From Siphonodentalium dalli (lineage: Eukaryota; Mollusca; Scaphopoda; Gadilida; Siphonodentaliidae), in assembly GCA_032622095.1 (NCBI GenBank), contig CP136067.1, positions 48,773,899 through 48,837,898 on the forward strand: DNA of 64,000 nt, written 5' to 3'. Numbering within the stretch: the stretch's first letter is position 1; each line of letters begins with the position of its first letter. This document shows, piece by piece, positions 23,383 to 36,000 of the stretch. Under the pieces are notes generated by a model. The model had not been told where the DNA came from and ran no database searches. It was given only the letters and a program-made list of their open reading frames with translations. The position numbers and the translations under genes are program-made.

Positions 23383-24794
23383 ATGGTGAATCCAACAGGA
23401 GCTACAACAAGAAGTCAGTTAACATCCCAACCTCCGAAACATAACGATTCTGATATACAAACAAAACTCAACACTATTCTGAATTCAATGAATGCTATTA
23501 AAGTGGAGTTAAGTGTCCTCAAGGAATGGAATTCTGTTATAAATAAAACAATAAATGTCGACGTACCGCTTATCCAAGGAAATATTTCCGGCTTAGACGC
23601 CAGGGTCAAAATAATCGAAACGGATCTCGCTGAGATGAAGAGGGAAATACATATCAATAAAACTAAAATCGAACAAATCCAAGATGACACTTTGAATGAT
23701 GCTAACCATATTAAATCCGATTTCAAATTGATGCGCCAGGATTTCTCTCACGCGATTGAGAGGTTTGAGAAGGAATGGGTCAGGATAAACTATAATACAG
23801 GATGCATTGGAGTTTTAGAGAAAAAAGTAAATATTATTTCTGAAAATAAACCCAAATGTGATAACTCTTGTGATAACTCTTCATGTACCGCAGAATGTGT
23901 CAAATTCATAAAATCTACAATGGGGACATTCTTCGACGAGCTCCGAGAGAGAATGCACTCAACATACCAGCGTACTGATGATGATGTCCAGTCCACGTCT
24001 ACCAAAATCGATGGTGTACATGAACATTCTGTTAACGTTGCTGATATCGAGTCAAATGTCGGACAATCATTCCACGATATATCTATTAAATCGGCCGATG
24101 TCGAATCAAATCTCGACCAAGCAGTCGATGAAGAAATCCAACAACGTCGCACGTCGAATGAGCTTCGTTATATATACCGTTCTCGCTCAAATGGTAGTTC
24201 GCGACAGCGCTCTCGTTCTCGTTCTCGGTCACAGCATCGTCGTCATCACAATCAAGACAAAGTTCTCATCCACTGAACCAATCACGCGAACGGCATTATT
24301 CTAGAGACCGGTATAATAATTCTCATCCTTCAGAGAGGCGATACAGCCCTGACTACAGTGACAGACGTTATTCACCATTCAGAGGTCAATCCCGCCAACA
24401 ACGAGACCAAAACTACCAACGCAATCACGACAGAACAGCTGACCAATATGACCGTAGATCTAATAGTCACCGAGCATTTCGCAAGTCCAAATACAGTTCT
24501 AAATTTCCTATTAAAACAGAACGTTTCATCCTGTCAAAATTCGGAAATGAAATCACTCAATCTAGCATTGAAAAATATTTACACGACAGTATGATCAATT
24601 TCTCAGTTGTTAGACTGTTCTCCAGAGATGGTGAAGATTCATACGCTAGATTGAATATTTTCCATGAGCACTCAGCAATTATACTCGACAGAGATTTCTG
24701 GCCCGATGGAGCCATTTGTGTTCGTCTGGACACTCCAAGCCTGGATGTATCACGATCTGGACCTAACGATAGTGTCAGATCTCACTGGGGCTAA
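23383..24794 (+). pseudogene. LINE element 2 ORF1 (coiled coil, RS-rich, RRM-like end), one frameshift
   Basis: The frame is open even farther upstream, to an ATG at 23296, but that part is host intron shared with other copies, so 23383 (MVNPTG) is preferred. An N-terminal ~150 residues look like a coiled coil. A short Cys cluster (CDNSCDNSSC), then an acidic-polar stretch, then an Arg/Ser run (RQRSRSRSRSQHRRHH) ending at a stop near 24,276. One base near 24,250-24,260 shifts the frame; the other frame then continues with Arg/Tyr/Ser-rich sequence and a final block with YARLNIFHEHSA and DFWPDGAICVRL, similar to the end of element 1 ORF1. RS-like tracts are unusual in LINE ORF1 proteins. Confidence 0.8.
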
Positions 24795-24833
24795 TTTACG
24801 TCCCTCTCAAACAAGCGTTCGCTCTTCAACAGT

Positions 24834-27800
24834 ATGACGATTCTCAGGTCACTAACTATTTTCATCATGATTACGCTCATGTCGTGGAATGCAACTGGTA
24901 TTTTCTCTTCTTCATCATATCTATCAAAGATCTTGGACAACCAGAACATTGATATATGCGGTGTATCAGAACACTGGCTGCGAGATTCAAACTCATCATT
25001 TATGCAGTACTTATCCCAATATTACATTTCTCATACAGTGTGTGATGCGTCCATGGTCGGCGTAAATAAAAGAGGTCGACCGAAAGCTGGAGTCGCTTTA
25101 TTTTGGCACAAGCGCTGGAACAATGTTGTCTCAATTATAGATACATCCGACGACCGTATAATTGGCATTCAGGTGCATGCTGGTGAAGGGAATTTTTATT
25201 ATATTTTCCAAGTATATCTTCCCTCATCCAACCATTCACATGATCTCTTTTCCAATTATATGCAGAAAGTTACCAATATATTTGACTCGTATCGCCCACT
25301 TGGAACTGTTGTTGGTATGGGTGATTTCAATGCCAACTCACTAAGAGCAAATCCACGAAGTGTCGCTCTCTCGTACCTCTATAACGACAAAGGTGTCTTC
25401 TCTCCGATTGAAAACACGTTCAAAGCAACTCCTGTGAAAACCTTCGTTCCTCCTATGTCGCCCGAATCGGGGTCAATAATTGATCATTTCCTCATGCATA
25501 AGTCTATGGAATATAAAATACAAATGGTAGACATTCTAATTGATGAAAGTATTGACGTATCTACACATCGACCAATTGTATTGCATATGGATGAATCGGT
25601 GTGTGCTCCAGTGAGCTATTCGTCACATAATATGTGTTCATTCAAAATGAAATGGTCAGCTCTGTGTTCAAATTCATCCCTCGCTGAAACATTCTCAACC
25701 GATGTAGAAAATAACTGCCCTAAATTTGAAATCACCGATATAACTTCTTTGGATCACTATTATGACGCAATAATCTCTGCCCTTAATAACGCCTCAAAAG
25801 TCGTCCCAAAAATAAAATTCAGAAGTCACGTGAAACCATACTGGAACGATACGTTGAAAGCTACTCACTATAGCATGCGCTCTTGTCGCAGAACGTGGAT
25901 AGCTGAAGGTCGGCCTCGTGACGAATCCTCTAATTCCTTCATTCAATATAAAGAGGCCAAGCGCGAATTCAGACGAGAACATCGTAAACAGTCAGAAAAA
26001 TTCATGCGCGAACGTGATGCAGAAATTGACAAATGCGCAGAAGTTGATCAGGATTCATTTTTCCGCATTTTTAATGCAAAACGCAAAATGCGCAATACTC
26101 TTTCATCTCCGCACTTCATACATAACGGAGAAACGCTCCGCAGCAATTGCGACATATCAAATGCATGGGGCTCATATTACGCAAACTTGTTTCTTCCCAT
26201 GCAAGATGAGAGTTTTGACCCAGTCCATTTTGAATTTGTCAACAATTTCGTATCTTCGCAGGAAAAATCAAAATCAACAAATATTGTAGACGGTGTTCTT
26301 TGCAATCCCATTACTGAATCGGAGCTGACCAATATTATCCCAAAGCTCAATAAAAATAAGGCAATGGGATATGACTTAATAGCCAATGAGCACATCTTAT
26401 ATAGTGGCTCGCCACTCATGCACAGACTCTGTTATATGTACAGTAAAATGCTTCAATATGCACATGTACCTGAGAGTGCAAAGAAAGGAGTAATGATTTC
26501 TTTGTACAAGGGTGGCAAGAAGCCCATGCATGCATTTGATAGTTACAGACCTATCACCATTATGCCTTCGTTATATAAATTATTTGAAAAAGTCCTTCTT
26601 GTGCGCATGCAAACATACACACCAACACTAATAACAGTCAATTCACTACAGCATGGATTCCAACGTGGTGTTAGTTGCATGGCAACATCCTATTTACTAC
26701 AGGAGTGTATAACTTATACCAAAGAATCACATAGTAAATTATTCTCTTGTTTTTTAGACGTACGTAAGGCTTTTGATTCTGTGTGGCTAAATGGATTGCT
26801 GTTGAAACTGCACAAGAGGGGCTTTGACGGCCAAATGTGGCATGTATTCAAATCGCTCTTATCTGGTATAAAATGTTGTGTGAAATATAGGCAATCTACA
26901 TCCGACTGGTTCGATATCCTACAGGGAGCCAGACAAGGGTAGATTCTATCGCCTCTATTATATATGATATATGTGGACGATCTAATTGAAGATCTTACAA
27001 ATTCCTCCTGTGGACTTCATCTGAATGGAATAAACTGCACATCGCCAGTACAGGCAGATGACATGGCCTTGCTGTCATTATCTGAAACTGGACTTACTAC
27101 ACTATGTTCTATATGTCTGAAGTATAGTACAAAATGGAGATACTTATATAACTCGTCGAAAACTTTCATAATAGTATTTAATGAATCGCAAAAAGAATTT
27201 GCGAAAGCTCAGCGTTCATGGCAATTTGGCAATACCATTATCGAAGAAGTCTCCTCTGGAAAACACTTGGGCATCAATATAGAAAAATTTAGCTTCAATT
27301 CTAAACTGGTCAACAGTGTTTGCACAAAACTTAGAGGGACCTATCTATCCTTGACGAATGCAGGTGTTTATGCTGGAGGCATAACTCCAAACAGCTGTCT
27401 TAAAATATATAAGTCAATTGTGATCCCCAAGGCCCTGTACTGTAGCGAGCTAATGTGGGGCTTGTCTAATACTGATTATACATTTCTCGAAAAGGCTCAC
27501 CGCTTCTGTCTCAAAAATATGCAAGGTTTTCCGGCACATACTCGCACATGCATTGTACAGGGTCTTGTAGGTTGCAGTGAACTTACATCATTCATTGACA
27601 AAAGAAAGCTGAGTCTATTTGCTACCTTGTGTAGGCTTGATGTTTGTAAAACTGCCAAAATGTTATTCCTGATGAGATTGCACAGTTATATTATTGAATT
27701 ATGTTGTAATCAGAAATCATTCATTGCAGATATAGTCCATGTTTTACATAAATACAACTTACACGAGTACCTCGCAGTCTTTGCACAGACTGGCATCTTT

Positions 27801-28373
27801 CCATCTAAAGAGTCGTGGAAACATACCGTGAAAACTGAAGTACACAAATCAGACGACGAACGGTGGAGATCTTCCATAACTGCAGAAAATAACATAAGAC
27901 AATATGGGCTAATGCAAGCCTCTCTGACGTCTTCACTCATATGGCGAACGTGTAGGCTATATCCGGAGGAGAAATTCACTTATCTCTTTCTTGTCCGGTT
28001 GATAGCTCACACAGCCTACGGTGATAGTGGGTGTTGTAAATTTTGTAACAAGCTATACCAGTGCTTAATTAATCATGTATTAATAGAATGTGCATCTATT
28101 GCAAGTGCACGCAACGCAATTTGGTATGATATCATCAACACATTCGGAATAAACGTCTTCATATTCCTAGATTCCCTACCTAAGTGCTCGCAACTAGCAG
28201 TATTTTTGGGAAAAGTTCCATCTGAAGTTCTTGAAGATGGAACTAACTCTTTTCATTTCGTCTTGCGATTCTTTGCAAAATCGAGCATAAAACTATGGTA
28301 TTGCTTCCACCTTCAACATGATGGTCGTTATTCGGATACCATTATACCTGATCAACAACCACTTGATGTATAA
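24834..28373 (+). pseudogene. LINE element 2 ORF2 (APE endonuclease-reverse transcriptase), one nonsense codon
   Basis: The endonuclease domain shows MSWNATG, GVSEHWL, GMGDFNAN, IIDHFLMH and THRPIVL. RT shows YRPITIMPSLYKLFEKVL, FLDVRKAFDSVW and, after a TAG at 26940-26942, ILSPLLYMIYVDDL and the catalytic QADDMALLS (near 27054). The TAG falls in the conserved RQGG-ILSP motif; the rest of the frame is open to 28373 and ends with a CKFCNK...H...C knuckle near 28,034-28,090. So 702 plus 469 codons remain in one frame with a single stop. ORF1 ends 39 bp upstream. It would need suppression or trans help to move. Confidence 0.9.
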
Positions 28374-28763
28374 CTACCAATAGAAGCAGCTAGTGCATGT
28401 AGTGTTCTCTCATCTGTTGTTTTGTGTGAATGTTTGTCTGAGTGGACAGCATGTGTGTGCGTTCGTGTGTGTGCGCGTGTTTGTATGAGAGAGTGTGAGA
28501 GAATGTGTGTGATGCTGGGTATACCAGGTGTATATGTGTCAATGTTAGTTGATGTCTCTGCGTGATTGCGGTATACATGTGTGACTTCGCATTTTGTGCG
28601 TGCCAAAACTAACTGTAAATATTTTGGATATTTCCTTATTATTATGTAACATTTTGTTCATGTCAGTACTTGTATATATGTTTGCTTTTGTGATGCTACT
28701 GTGATAAATTGTATTTATATTATATAACAACTCTCCACCAATGGAGGACAATAAAGATATATA

Positions 28764-29946
28764 TATTATAACTTAAAATATGTGTATCGACATAGAGGAG
28801 GTGTATTCCAGTTCGAAATTTTAAATAATAGCATTAGGGCTCTACAAGTACCAGTTTTGAAACATTTGAAATGGATTGAGGTACACGGTAAAACTAATAA
28901 CCACGCGATGACGACGATACTCACAGTGGATTCAAGGCGAGAAGAGCGAATGAATAAAAAGTCCAAACTTTACTGCTTATAAAGTAAGGGACAGAATGTT
29001 GTTTATTTTGAAAATACGTGAGAAACGATTCGCGATGTTGTATGATAACAAATTGTAACACATCGGGATCGCGTGGCAGAATGTTGCTCACGAATACGGT
29101 TGCCTATCACAACTCGGGGCGTTAAAATTACACAGATAGTGTGAAGAGCAGCGTCGATGCGCATGACAACGTGTTAGATTTCTTGTTCAGAAGTGTTTAG
29201 TCGCATGTTTGGAAGTGAGATAACAGTTTGTGAGTGAAATTCAGCCCAGGAACTGTCAACTATATTGTTTACAACTTATCAACTATGTTAGCAATTTAGT
29301 CAGTCGGTGATTTGCTGAAGATGAACAACGATCAATGGGGGATCACGAACCTCACGAAGGCCCACAAAACATACTAACACTGACACTGCGCTTTTTTTTT
29401 GTTATCTGCTGAAGAAAATCGGGACCTAACTTTTCTAAATTCTATGAATTGAACAAATCTGTATCGGGCACATGTAGTCCGGACAATGCATGCACCAATG
29501 TTACCACCAATGTGATGAGAATTCAACAATCTTATGCGACCTACTAACTTCAATATAATACTCTTTATTCCGGCCTCCACGATGAAGAGCAGTGAGGTTA
29601 TTGAATTGTATGTTTTTCTATTCACAAATTCGTGGAGAGTGTATATAAACAGCAAAAAAACAATTGTAAAAGACAAATCCAAATGTAAAAGTCAGTTAGC
29701 ACATATCAGCGCGGAACGGGTGTTGTAACTTAAAAAAAAATAGGTACACATTATTAAGAGATCCGGTTTGTGTGCATATGTAAACATAATTTTAAACATA
29801 CCATATTGTAGATAGTTGAAAGTATTGAGTGTTTATATATGAATATGCGTTTTCTACTGCAACAAATTGAACTGACAAGTTAAGACGGGACACCATTTTA
29901 TTAACTACGCGCACATATCACGTGACTTCAGTTGAGCTTGGCTTAC
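28764..29946 (-). other. Intron 2 of CDC25 copy II, portion beyond the LINE
   Basis: Continues the host intron interrupted at 23,371 and aligns with 37,590-38,783, 48,290-49,477 and 57,249-58,436. A frame of about 65-90 codons is open on both strands (28782-28982 in this copy) and is preserved among copies, but the copies are so similar that this is not evidence of coding. It has no motif that I recognise. Confidence 0.55.
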
Positions 29947-30036
29947 CATATTGTGCAAGTGATTGAATTTCAACCGACAAAGAGTCACTTCTACTATGTC
30001 CCTAGCCCATAAGCGCGACTGGCGGCGTTTTCTCGC
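29947..30036 (-). pseudogene. CDC25 exon 2 of copy II (5' UTR and ATG)
   Basis: Ends ...CACAATATG|GTAAGC, so the ATG at 29949-29947 is the last codon-sized unit of the exon, followed by a good donor. It is one base shorter than in copies III to V (a G lost near 29,991). The two-codon upstream ORF is at 30010-30002. The exon itself looks functional but leads only to the truncated body of copy II. Confidence 0.6.
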
Positions 30037-30099
30037 CTGATAGTGTGAAAGTCTGACCCCTTTATTAATCACCGGAACCAACTTATATGTTTCGTCGTT

Positions 30100-31560
30100 A
30101 ACATTATCACTCCATGAGGAGCTTATCACTCCGAGGGGAGCTTTGCGAATATGACAAGATTGAAGGATTCGTTTCGTTTTGTTTTCAACTCAGGTTTTGG
30201 CCCCAAATTATCCTTAGTGATGCTCACTTCCATAACATTCCAGTGATGTTCGGAAGATCAACATACACGTATGTCGATAAATACAACAATGCGGCCTTCA
30301 TATGCAAACAGATGACGTATACAGGCCCTATGTTAGTCATTGAGTTCTATAAATATATATAGGGGCACCATGAAACAATAAAGAGCGTTCATTGACAGTA
30401 TATTCATGACATGTTTCTAAAGAGCATATTTCTAACTCTTGTGTGGAAACAGTTTCCAATTCTCAAGTGAATTTATTTTTGGAGATACATTTATACAGTC
30501 TGTATGACGACATTTCATCTGATTATATTGATCATACATATATACTACCACATTGCGTAACTATGTATATGCGTAACAATATAAAGAGCGTTTTAGGTTC
30601 AATATTTAACTGAGTTCAACCATCCGCACAGTAGTGAGGCAAACGCGCTATATTTTTACCACACCGGGAGCATACATAACCGAACGCTCTTTATATTGTT
30701 ACATACCGCCGACTAAGAGTATGTTCCAAGAGCTGGAAAACTTCGCAATTGGTCTTATATTTATGTGGCGCGCGTTGGAGCTTATCACTCCGAGAGCAAC
30801 TTTGCGAATATGACAAGTTTGAAGAATTCGTTTTGTTTTTCAACTCAGGTTTTGCCCCCGAATTATCCTTAGTAATGGTAACTTCTATAACATTCCAGTG
30901 ATGTTCGGAAGATCAATATACACGTAGGTCGATAAATACAACAATCCGGACGACGTAGGCCCTATGCCAAGGAGTTCTATAAATATATATAGAGGCACCA
31001 TGAAACAATAAAGAGCGTTCATTGACAGTATATTCATGACTTGTTTCTAACTCTTGTGCGGACATCAATTTCTTGTTTCTAACTCTTGTGCGGACATCAA
31101 TTTCTAATACTTTTTTGGAGATACATGTATACAGTCTGTATGACGACATTTCATCTGACTATATCGTCCATCCATATATACTACCACATTGCGTAACTAT
31201 GTATAGGTGTAACAATATAAAGAGCGTTTTAGGTTCAATGTTTAACTGAGTTCAACCCTCCGCACAGCAGTGAGGCAAACGCTCTATATTTTCACCACAC
31301 CGGGAACATACATAACAGAACGCTCTTTATATTGTTACATAGATCCGACTAAGGGTATGTTCTAAGAGCTGGAAAACTTCGCAATTGGTCTTATATTTAG
31401 GTGGCGCGTGTTGGAAAGGGACGAAGCACTAGGAATTTAGTTTATACACAAAAAGTACCTATATATTAGACTTATATATAGGTAAGTTACACATAAGTGA
31501 AGCAAACGCTCTTTATTTTTTTTGCCGTATCATCAATAAACTGGCAAGCAAAACTGCTCT
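30100..31560. repeat. Intron-1 repeat array, copy II
   Basis: Two units with modules at 30573-30702 and 31209-31338; the GAAACAATAAAGAGCGTTCA phrase near 30,374 and 31,004 gives a unit length of about 630 bp. A short local duplication (TTCTTGTTTCTAACTCTTGTGCGGACATCAA) occurs at 31040-31105. It ends in the same single-copy tail that leads to exon 1 in all copies. Confidence 0.8.
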
Positions 31561-31968
31561 TTGTCGACTTTTTTATTTTCGGAACTGGACAGGGGTGTGC
31601 GGAAAAGCGAGAACAATTCCACGGTGATTTAAGTGGCAACCCAAATTGAACAGTGACAGTTTACAATTTAATATGCATCCGTTATAATTCAAACTATGGA
31701 CAAACCCCCGTTTTATGAGCATATATAAATACACGATTTGATATCCAATAGTACTTACTATATTGACTGTTCTGATTGCATATTGTTTGGAGTTGTACTG
31801 AGAGTTACATTAAAAACAATCAAGTAGAGTGTCTAAAACGATTATCTCGATCCTGACCATGAAGCGAGGAAACCATACATGCATCAATTTAATGGATCTG
31901 GTTGAATTCTTCCATATAGTTGACGTGAAGGCCACATAAGAACATGAGAATGAGTAATCGTAACTTAC

Positions 31969-32054
31969 CTTGCGCGCCTGTGTATGAACCGGGAATATAG
32001 AACTCTAGGCTACCGAGTACCACTCGTATTAGCTTACGTTTTGCTGTATATATA
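31969..32054 (-). promoter_or_regulatory. TATA promoter and exon 1 of CDC25 copy II
   Basis: TATATATA at 32054-32047 (minus) and donor CAAG|GTAAGT with the exon ending at 31969. Same arrangement as copy 0. It would drive a transcript that joins exon 2 at 29947-30036, then crosses LINE element 2 to reach E3. Confidence 0.55.
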
Positions 32055-33093
32055 GGGTTTCGATTCCTTATAAGGATTTCCCAAAATGAAGCCGCTTAAT
32101 GAGATAATGTTGTTTCGGCAATAACAAGGTTTCCTATTTCTGGATCTTTAATAATCCTCTTATGGGAATTAAAATCCTCGGGTCCCTCGTCAACAAATTC
32201 CACAAGCATCCCACTTTGACAGTTTGACAAAAAAAAATTGAGTATTGCTCACTCTTAATGAAAATTCAACACGAGACATAGTCTGGGGCTTGTACTGAAA
32301 ACGGAACGAACAGGTACATATTATGTTATTAGATGCAAGTGGCAACAGGACTTCCGGTCGTGGAGAAAATCACTCTGGGCTAGACGAGGTCATGGGTTCG
32401 AACTTCGAACATATACTATTAAACTAAAATTATTGTAATGTGGTTGTTACTTTGGAATTACCCATTTTATTACAAAAGTATAGCATACACATTTTGTATT
32501 ACAAAATTAGTAAATTCCAAAGTAACACTCTCGTTATAATATTTTTTTTTTATTATGGTAATCAACTGGATTTCTACCAATGTATGTCTCTCACTGTTGA
32601 TTTAGATTCAACATACATGACGATAACTTCATTAACAACATGCCTCCACGAGAAATGATATTCAACAGATCTTCTGGGACAGTATTGGGCCATGGGTTGA
32701 GGGAACTGGCAATGTGCCATTCTCGTCGATAGAGTAGTAACATAAGTTTGACAACAATATTTATTTACAATGTAGCACGTTATGTGAAACAATATATATT
32801 AACAATAATTTAGCGAGGTCTTTATGGCATATACATTTTATAAATAACAATAACAGTATCACAGCTAAGCTTGAAAACAAAACAAATATCTCACACACCA
32901 AGCAGTTCATATATTGCTACCCAAATGACGTTTTTTGGGGAGGGGGGTGTACTAATAAATAGTTAGTCAAGAAAGACATGTGACTACCCGTTAAGTACGC
33001 TGATCAAATCTTGGTGCACTGGTGTCTGAGAAATAACATGACAACAAATAACAAATAACAACAGAGTAACAAGAACTTGATGATGACGAACAG
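32055..33093. other. Spacer between copies II and III
   Basis: About 1 kb between the promoter of copy II and the stop of copy III. It holds a strong hairpin with 14-bp arms GTTACTTTGGAATT (32446-32459) and its exact complement (32513-32526), also present at 43214-43294 and in the next spacer but lacking its right arm at 1310-1370 and 61120-61200. The copy III polyadenylation signal (minus AATAAA) is at 32765-32760. The ~150-bp block found at 8415-8515 is absent. Confidence 0.6.
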
Positions 33094-36000
33094 CTAGAAT
33101 CTCAGCGACCTCTTCCTCTGACCGTTGGACCAGGTCTTGGACTTGGCTCGGAAGTGACGTAGCTGAGATGAATAATCCTGGTGCAGCATAGGTCGATATG
33201 ACTGCGGGGTGCAGAGCGCCTGGAAAGAGTAATATATAGCAAATAAGTACAAAATAATATTCACAGTTTCACGAACTATATGTAGAAAAAGTACTTGTTG
33301 AGGTGCTGAAACACCGTTGCATCGACAGTGGACTACATTTGTTGCAATTACTCTACACAAGCGTGTATCAAACGTGAGCTTATTGGCACAATGTCTTGTC
33401 ACCATATTTTATTAGGTATATGTACAGCGTTGAAACGAATTTCGAAAATGTAGCGAAACAAAACGCACCTGTTTGGATTCGAAGAATTCCTTATATCCGC
33501 CATGAAGGATATAGATTTCAGGGTAAAACAGGTTCGGATAATTCTCGGCGTTCATCTCTCTGTCCTTCTGTCGCAGGTGTCTGAGCCTAGAAAAAATACA
33601 TTCAGATATAAACCTTCGCTCACGACATAGCAATCACGTATACATGTAGTGAACTGTATTGCTACGTGTATGCTTACATCAGATTAAATAATTAAATAAT
33701 GCTCCAATTTCTCCTTTTCATTTTCATGCTAAACTTAAAGGTGTACTGTATTCTAAATCTGGCCATATATGGGACATCTGCTTTTATACCGAATATAAGC
33801 ATAAAATTATCTAATTTACACTAATCCATGGATTAGTGTAAATTACACGTGCACTCTATGCACGATGCAAACAACATGGTAATTATAATGAAAATGAATT
33901 TAGTGTTTTAAGGTTTGTCAATTAGACTATTCGATCCATATGTTAATATACTAATAAACTATGGTTGACATACTTACATTTTTGGACCGCGTTCAGATGA
34001 GTACTCGCAGTGAAAGATGACGATGGTCCGGTGTTTGAGGGGAGCGTCGCCCAAAAACCTCTTCTCGATCATCGCCTGTGTGTGGAGATTCTCAGCATCC
34101 TGTAAATAAGAAGTTACTTGTGACTTAGATACAGACCCTAAGACAATACAAACACTACTCAATTCAACCTCAAAATCGGCCGATAGGAAAACTGATCGTT
34201 ATTATAACAAAAATATAATTTTGTTCTGGTATTGACGATTGTTAACAATGGGTGGCTGCATTTAGATTCTTGACACACACCACCATTAAGAGTGATACAA
34301 TAAATCTGAATTGATGGTCTGAGCGTGGTACCAATTTAATTATTGGACTCATTATCAGGAAAAAAAACAAAAGAAATAAAACTATACGGATATACATGTA
34401 CAAATGTGTAATACATGGATATGTAATTTCAACATATATATTGATATTTGTTACGTAATAAAATAATGTTGTCAATCAAAATAATGCCAATAAAATAATT
34501 TAACTTGACATGATCCTCTTTATTTTACAAAAGAAATAAATCGATTGCTGTGTTATATTGGCAAATATTAGAGCAGAGGTCATGTCGGTGACGCACACGT
34601 ACCTGGATATGTCCACCTTCGTACTCATATGGGTATCGACAGTCTACGACCACAAACTCGTCGATGCTGTTGCTGAATCGGCCTGACATCAAATCTTCCA
34701 ACTGTAAACAAAAATTATCAATTTCACTATCTATATTTTAAAACTGGAACAAGTCTACGATGAAACTACGGCACTTGGATATTTTAGCATATTTGTTTTA
34801 CTCATCCTATAAGAATACGGGACGTCCAGTGAAGAATTTCGAGACATGACTGTATACACCATTTATCACACATCTTTCCTAACTACTTTATTATCTTATC
34901 CATTCTATCACACCTCACTCTTACTCATCCCTGCACTCGCTTAACTATTCCAACATTTATGAGAGAACAGAGAACTATATTTGAATTTCCGCCTTCTTTA
35001 CATTGTAGCTGCCTGTATTGAAACTTGAGGTAACATTTACATAGCAATTATTTTTATAAAAGCCATAGGCTTGTTATCCCGTCATAATTTGAACAGTTTA
35101 CTTTTCTATCAGTTTGAATTTCAGATATAGAAGGAAGTCCAGATAGTTGGGCACAAAAGCAACATGGAAACATTCATATGACATGTATGTCACAATCAAA
35201 TACATGCATGTCTCGATTATCGAATAAATACATTAATACGTTGAAATCACTCACTGTTTGTGGGGAGATGTACTTGAGGTCCTTGTGTCGACCTGAGATG
35301 ACACGGAGGGTGTAGCTCGAGGTCCCGTCACCGATCAGATCAACGTTAGAGGTCATGGAGTTCAGAGCTTCTTTAATTCTCATGTCGTCTTTGTCTGATT
35401 TCTCTAACAGATGGCGTTTGGCTGGTGGTTCGATGACATCACATTTATCGGTGATCTGGCGTTTCAGACAGTTGTCGGAGGATTTTGAACGTCCGAAAAG
35501 ACATCGAACTGGTCTACGACGGATGGACAACTGGAAGCGAAATATTTAGAACAGTGATACATGTATCAAAATATCATATAATTATTTGCTTAGCTGTTTG
35601 TATTTAAATACTTAAATTATAAGCTTAAATGCCACACATACACTATGGAAATATGGCTTCTTGTCTTAGGGTGGATACACACATGCATGTAATCTCTGTA
35701 ATTATCGTGTATTTGGCGTTTTACACGGATAATACAGACAATGTAACATGTGTCCACTGACAACCCAATCATTGCGGACGTGTTGACCGCACTGAGTTCT
35801 AGTTCCAATTAAGGAATGTAGAGAAGCCGCTATCTTGGACCGAGTCGCCAGGCCACTTAAAATACTTGTTCGTGGGATAACCCAGATGGTGGACGTTCTA
35901 TTTAAATAATTATTAGTCCTCTCTTGATATTTATAGCAGTGGTGGATCCGGATTTCCCCGACGCAGGGGCTATATATATATGATCCCGAAAGCTACCAGG

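Larger units (their letters stand above)
23372..28763 (+). mobile_element. APE-type non-LTR retrotransposon (LINE element 2) in intron 2 of copy II
   Basis: Comparison with the uninterrupted intron of copies III to V (CGATGTGAATGATAAATATAAG) places the left border at about 23,371 and the right border at about 28,763, before ATAACTTAAAATATG. About 19 bp of the empty site are missing. The element has almost no 5' UTR: the likely ORF1 ATG is at 23383, about ten bases inside. ORF1 and ORF2 follow, then a 3' UTR with a GT/GA-rich stretch (28430-28520) and an end of the form GGACAATAAAGA plus short AT repeats. It belongs to the same general type as element 1 but is clearly a different family. It runs opposite to the host gene. 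Confidence 0.93.
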
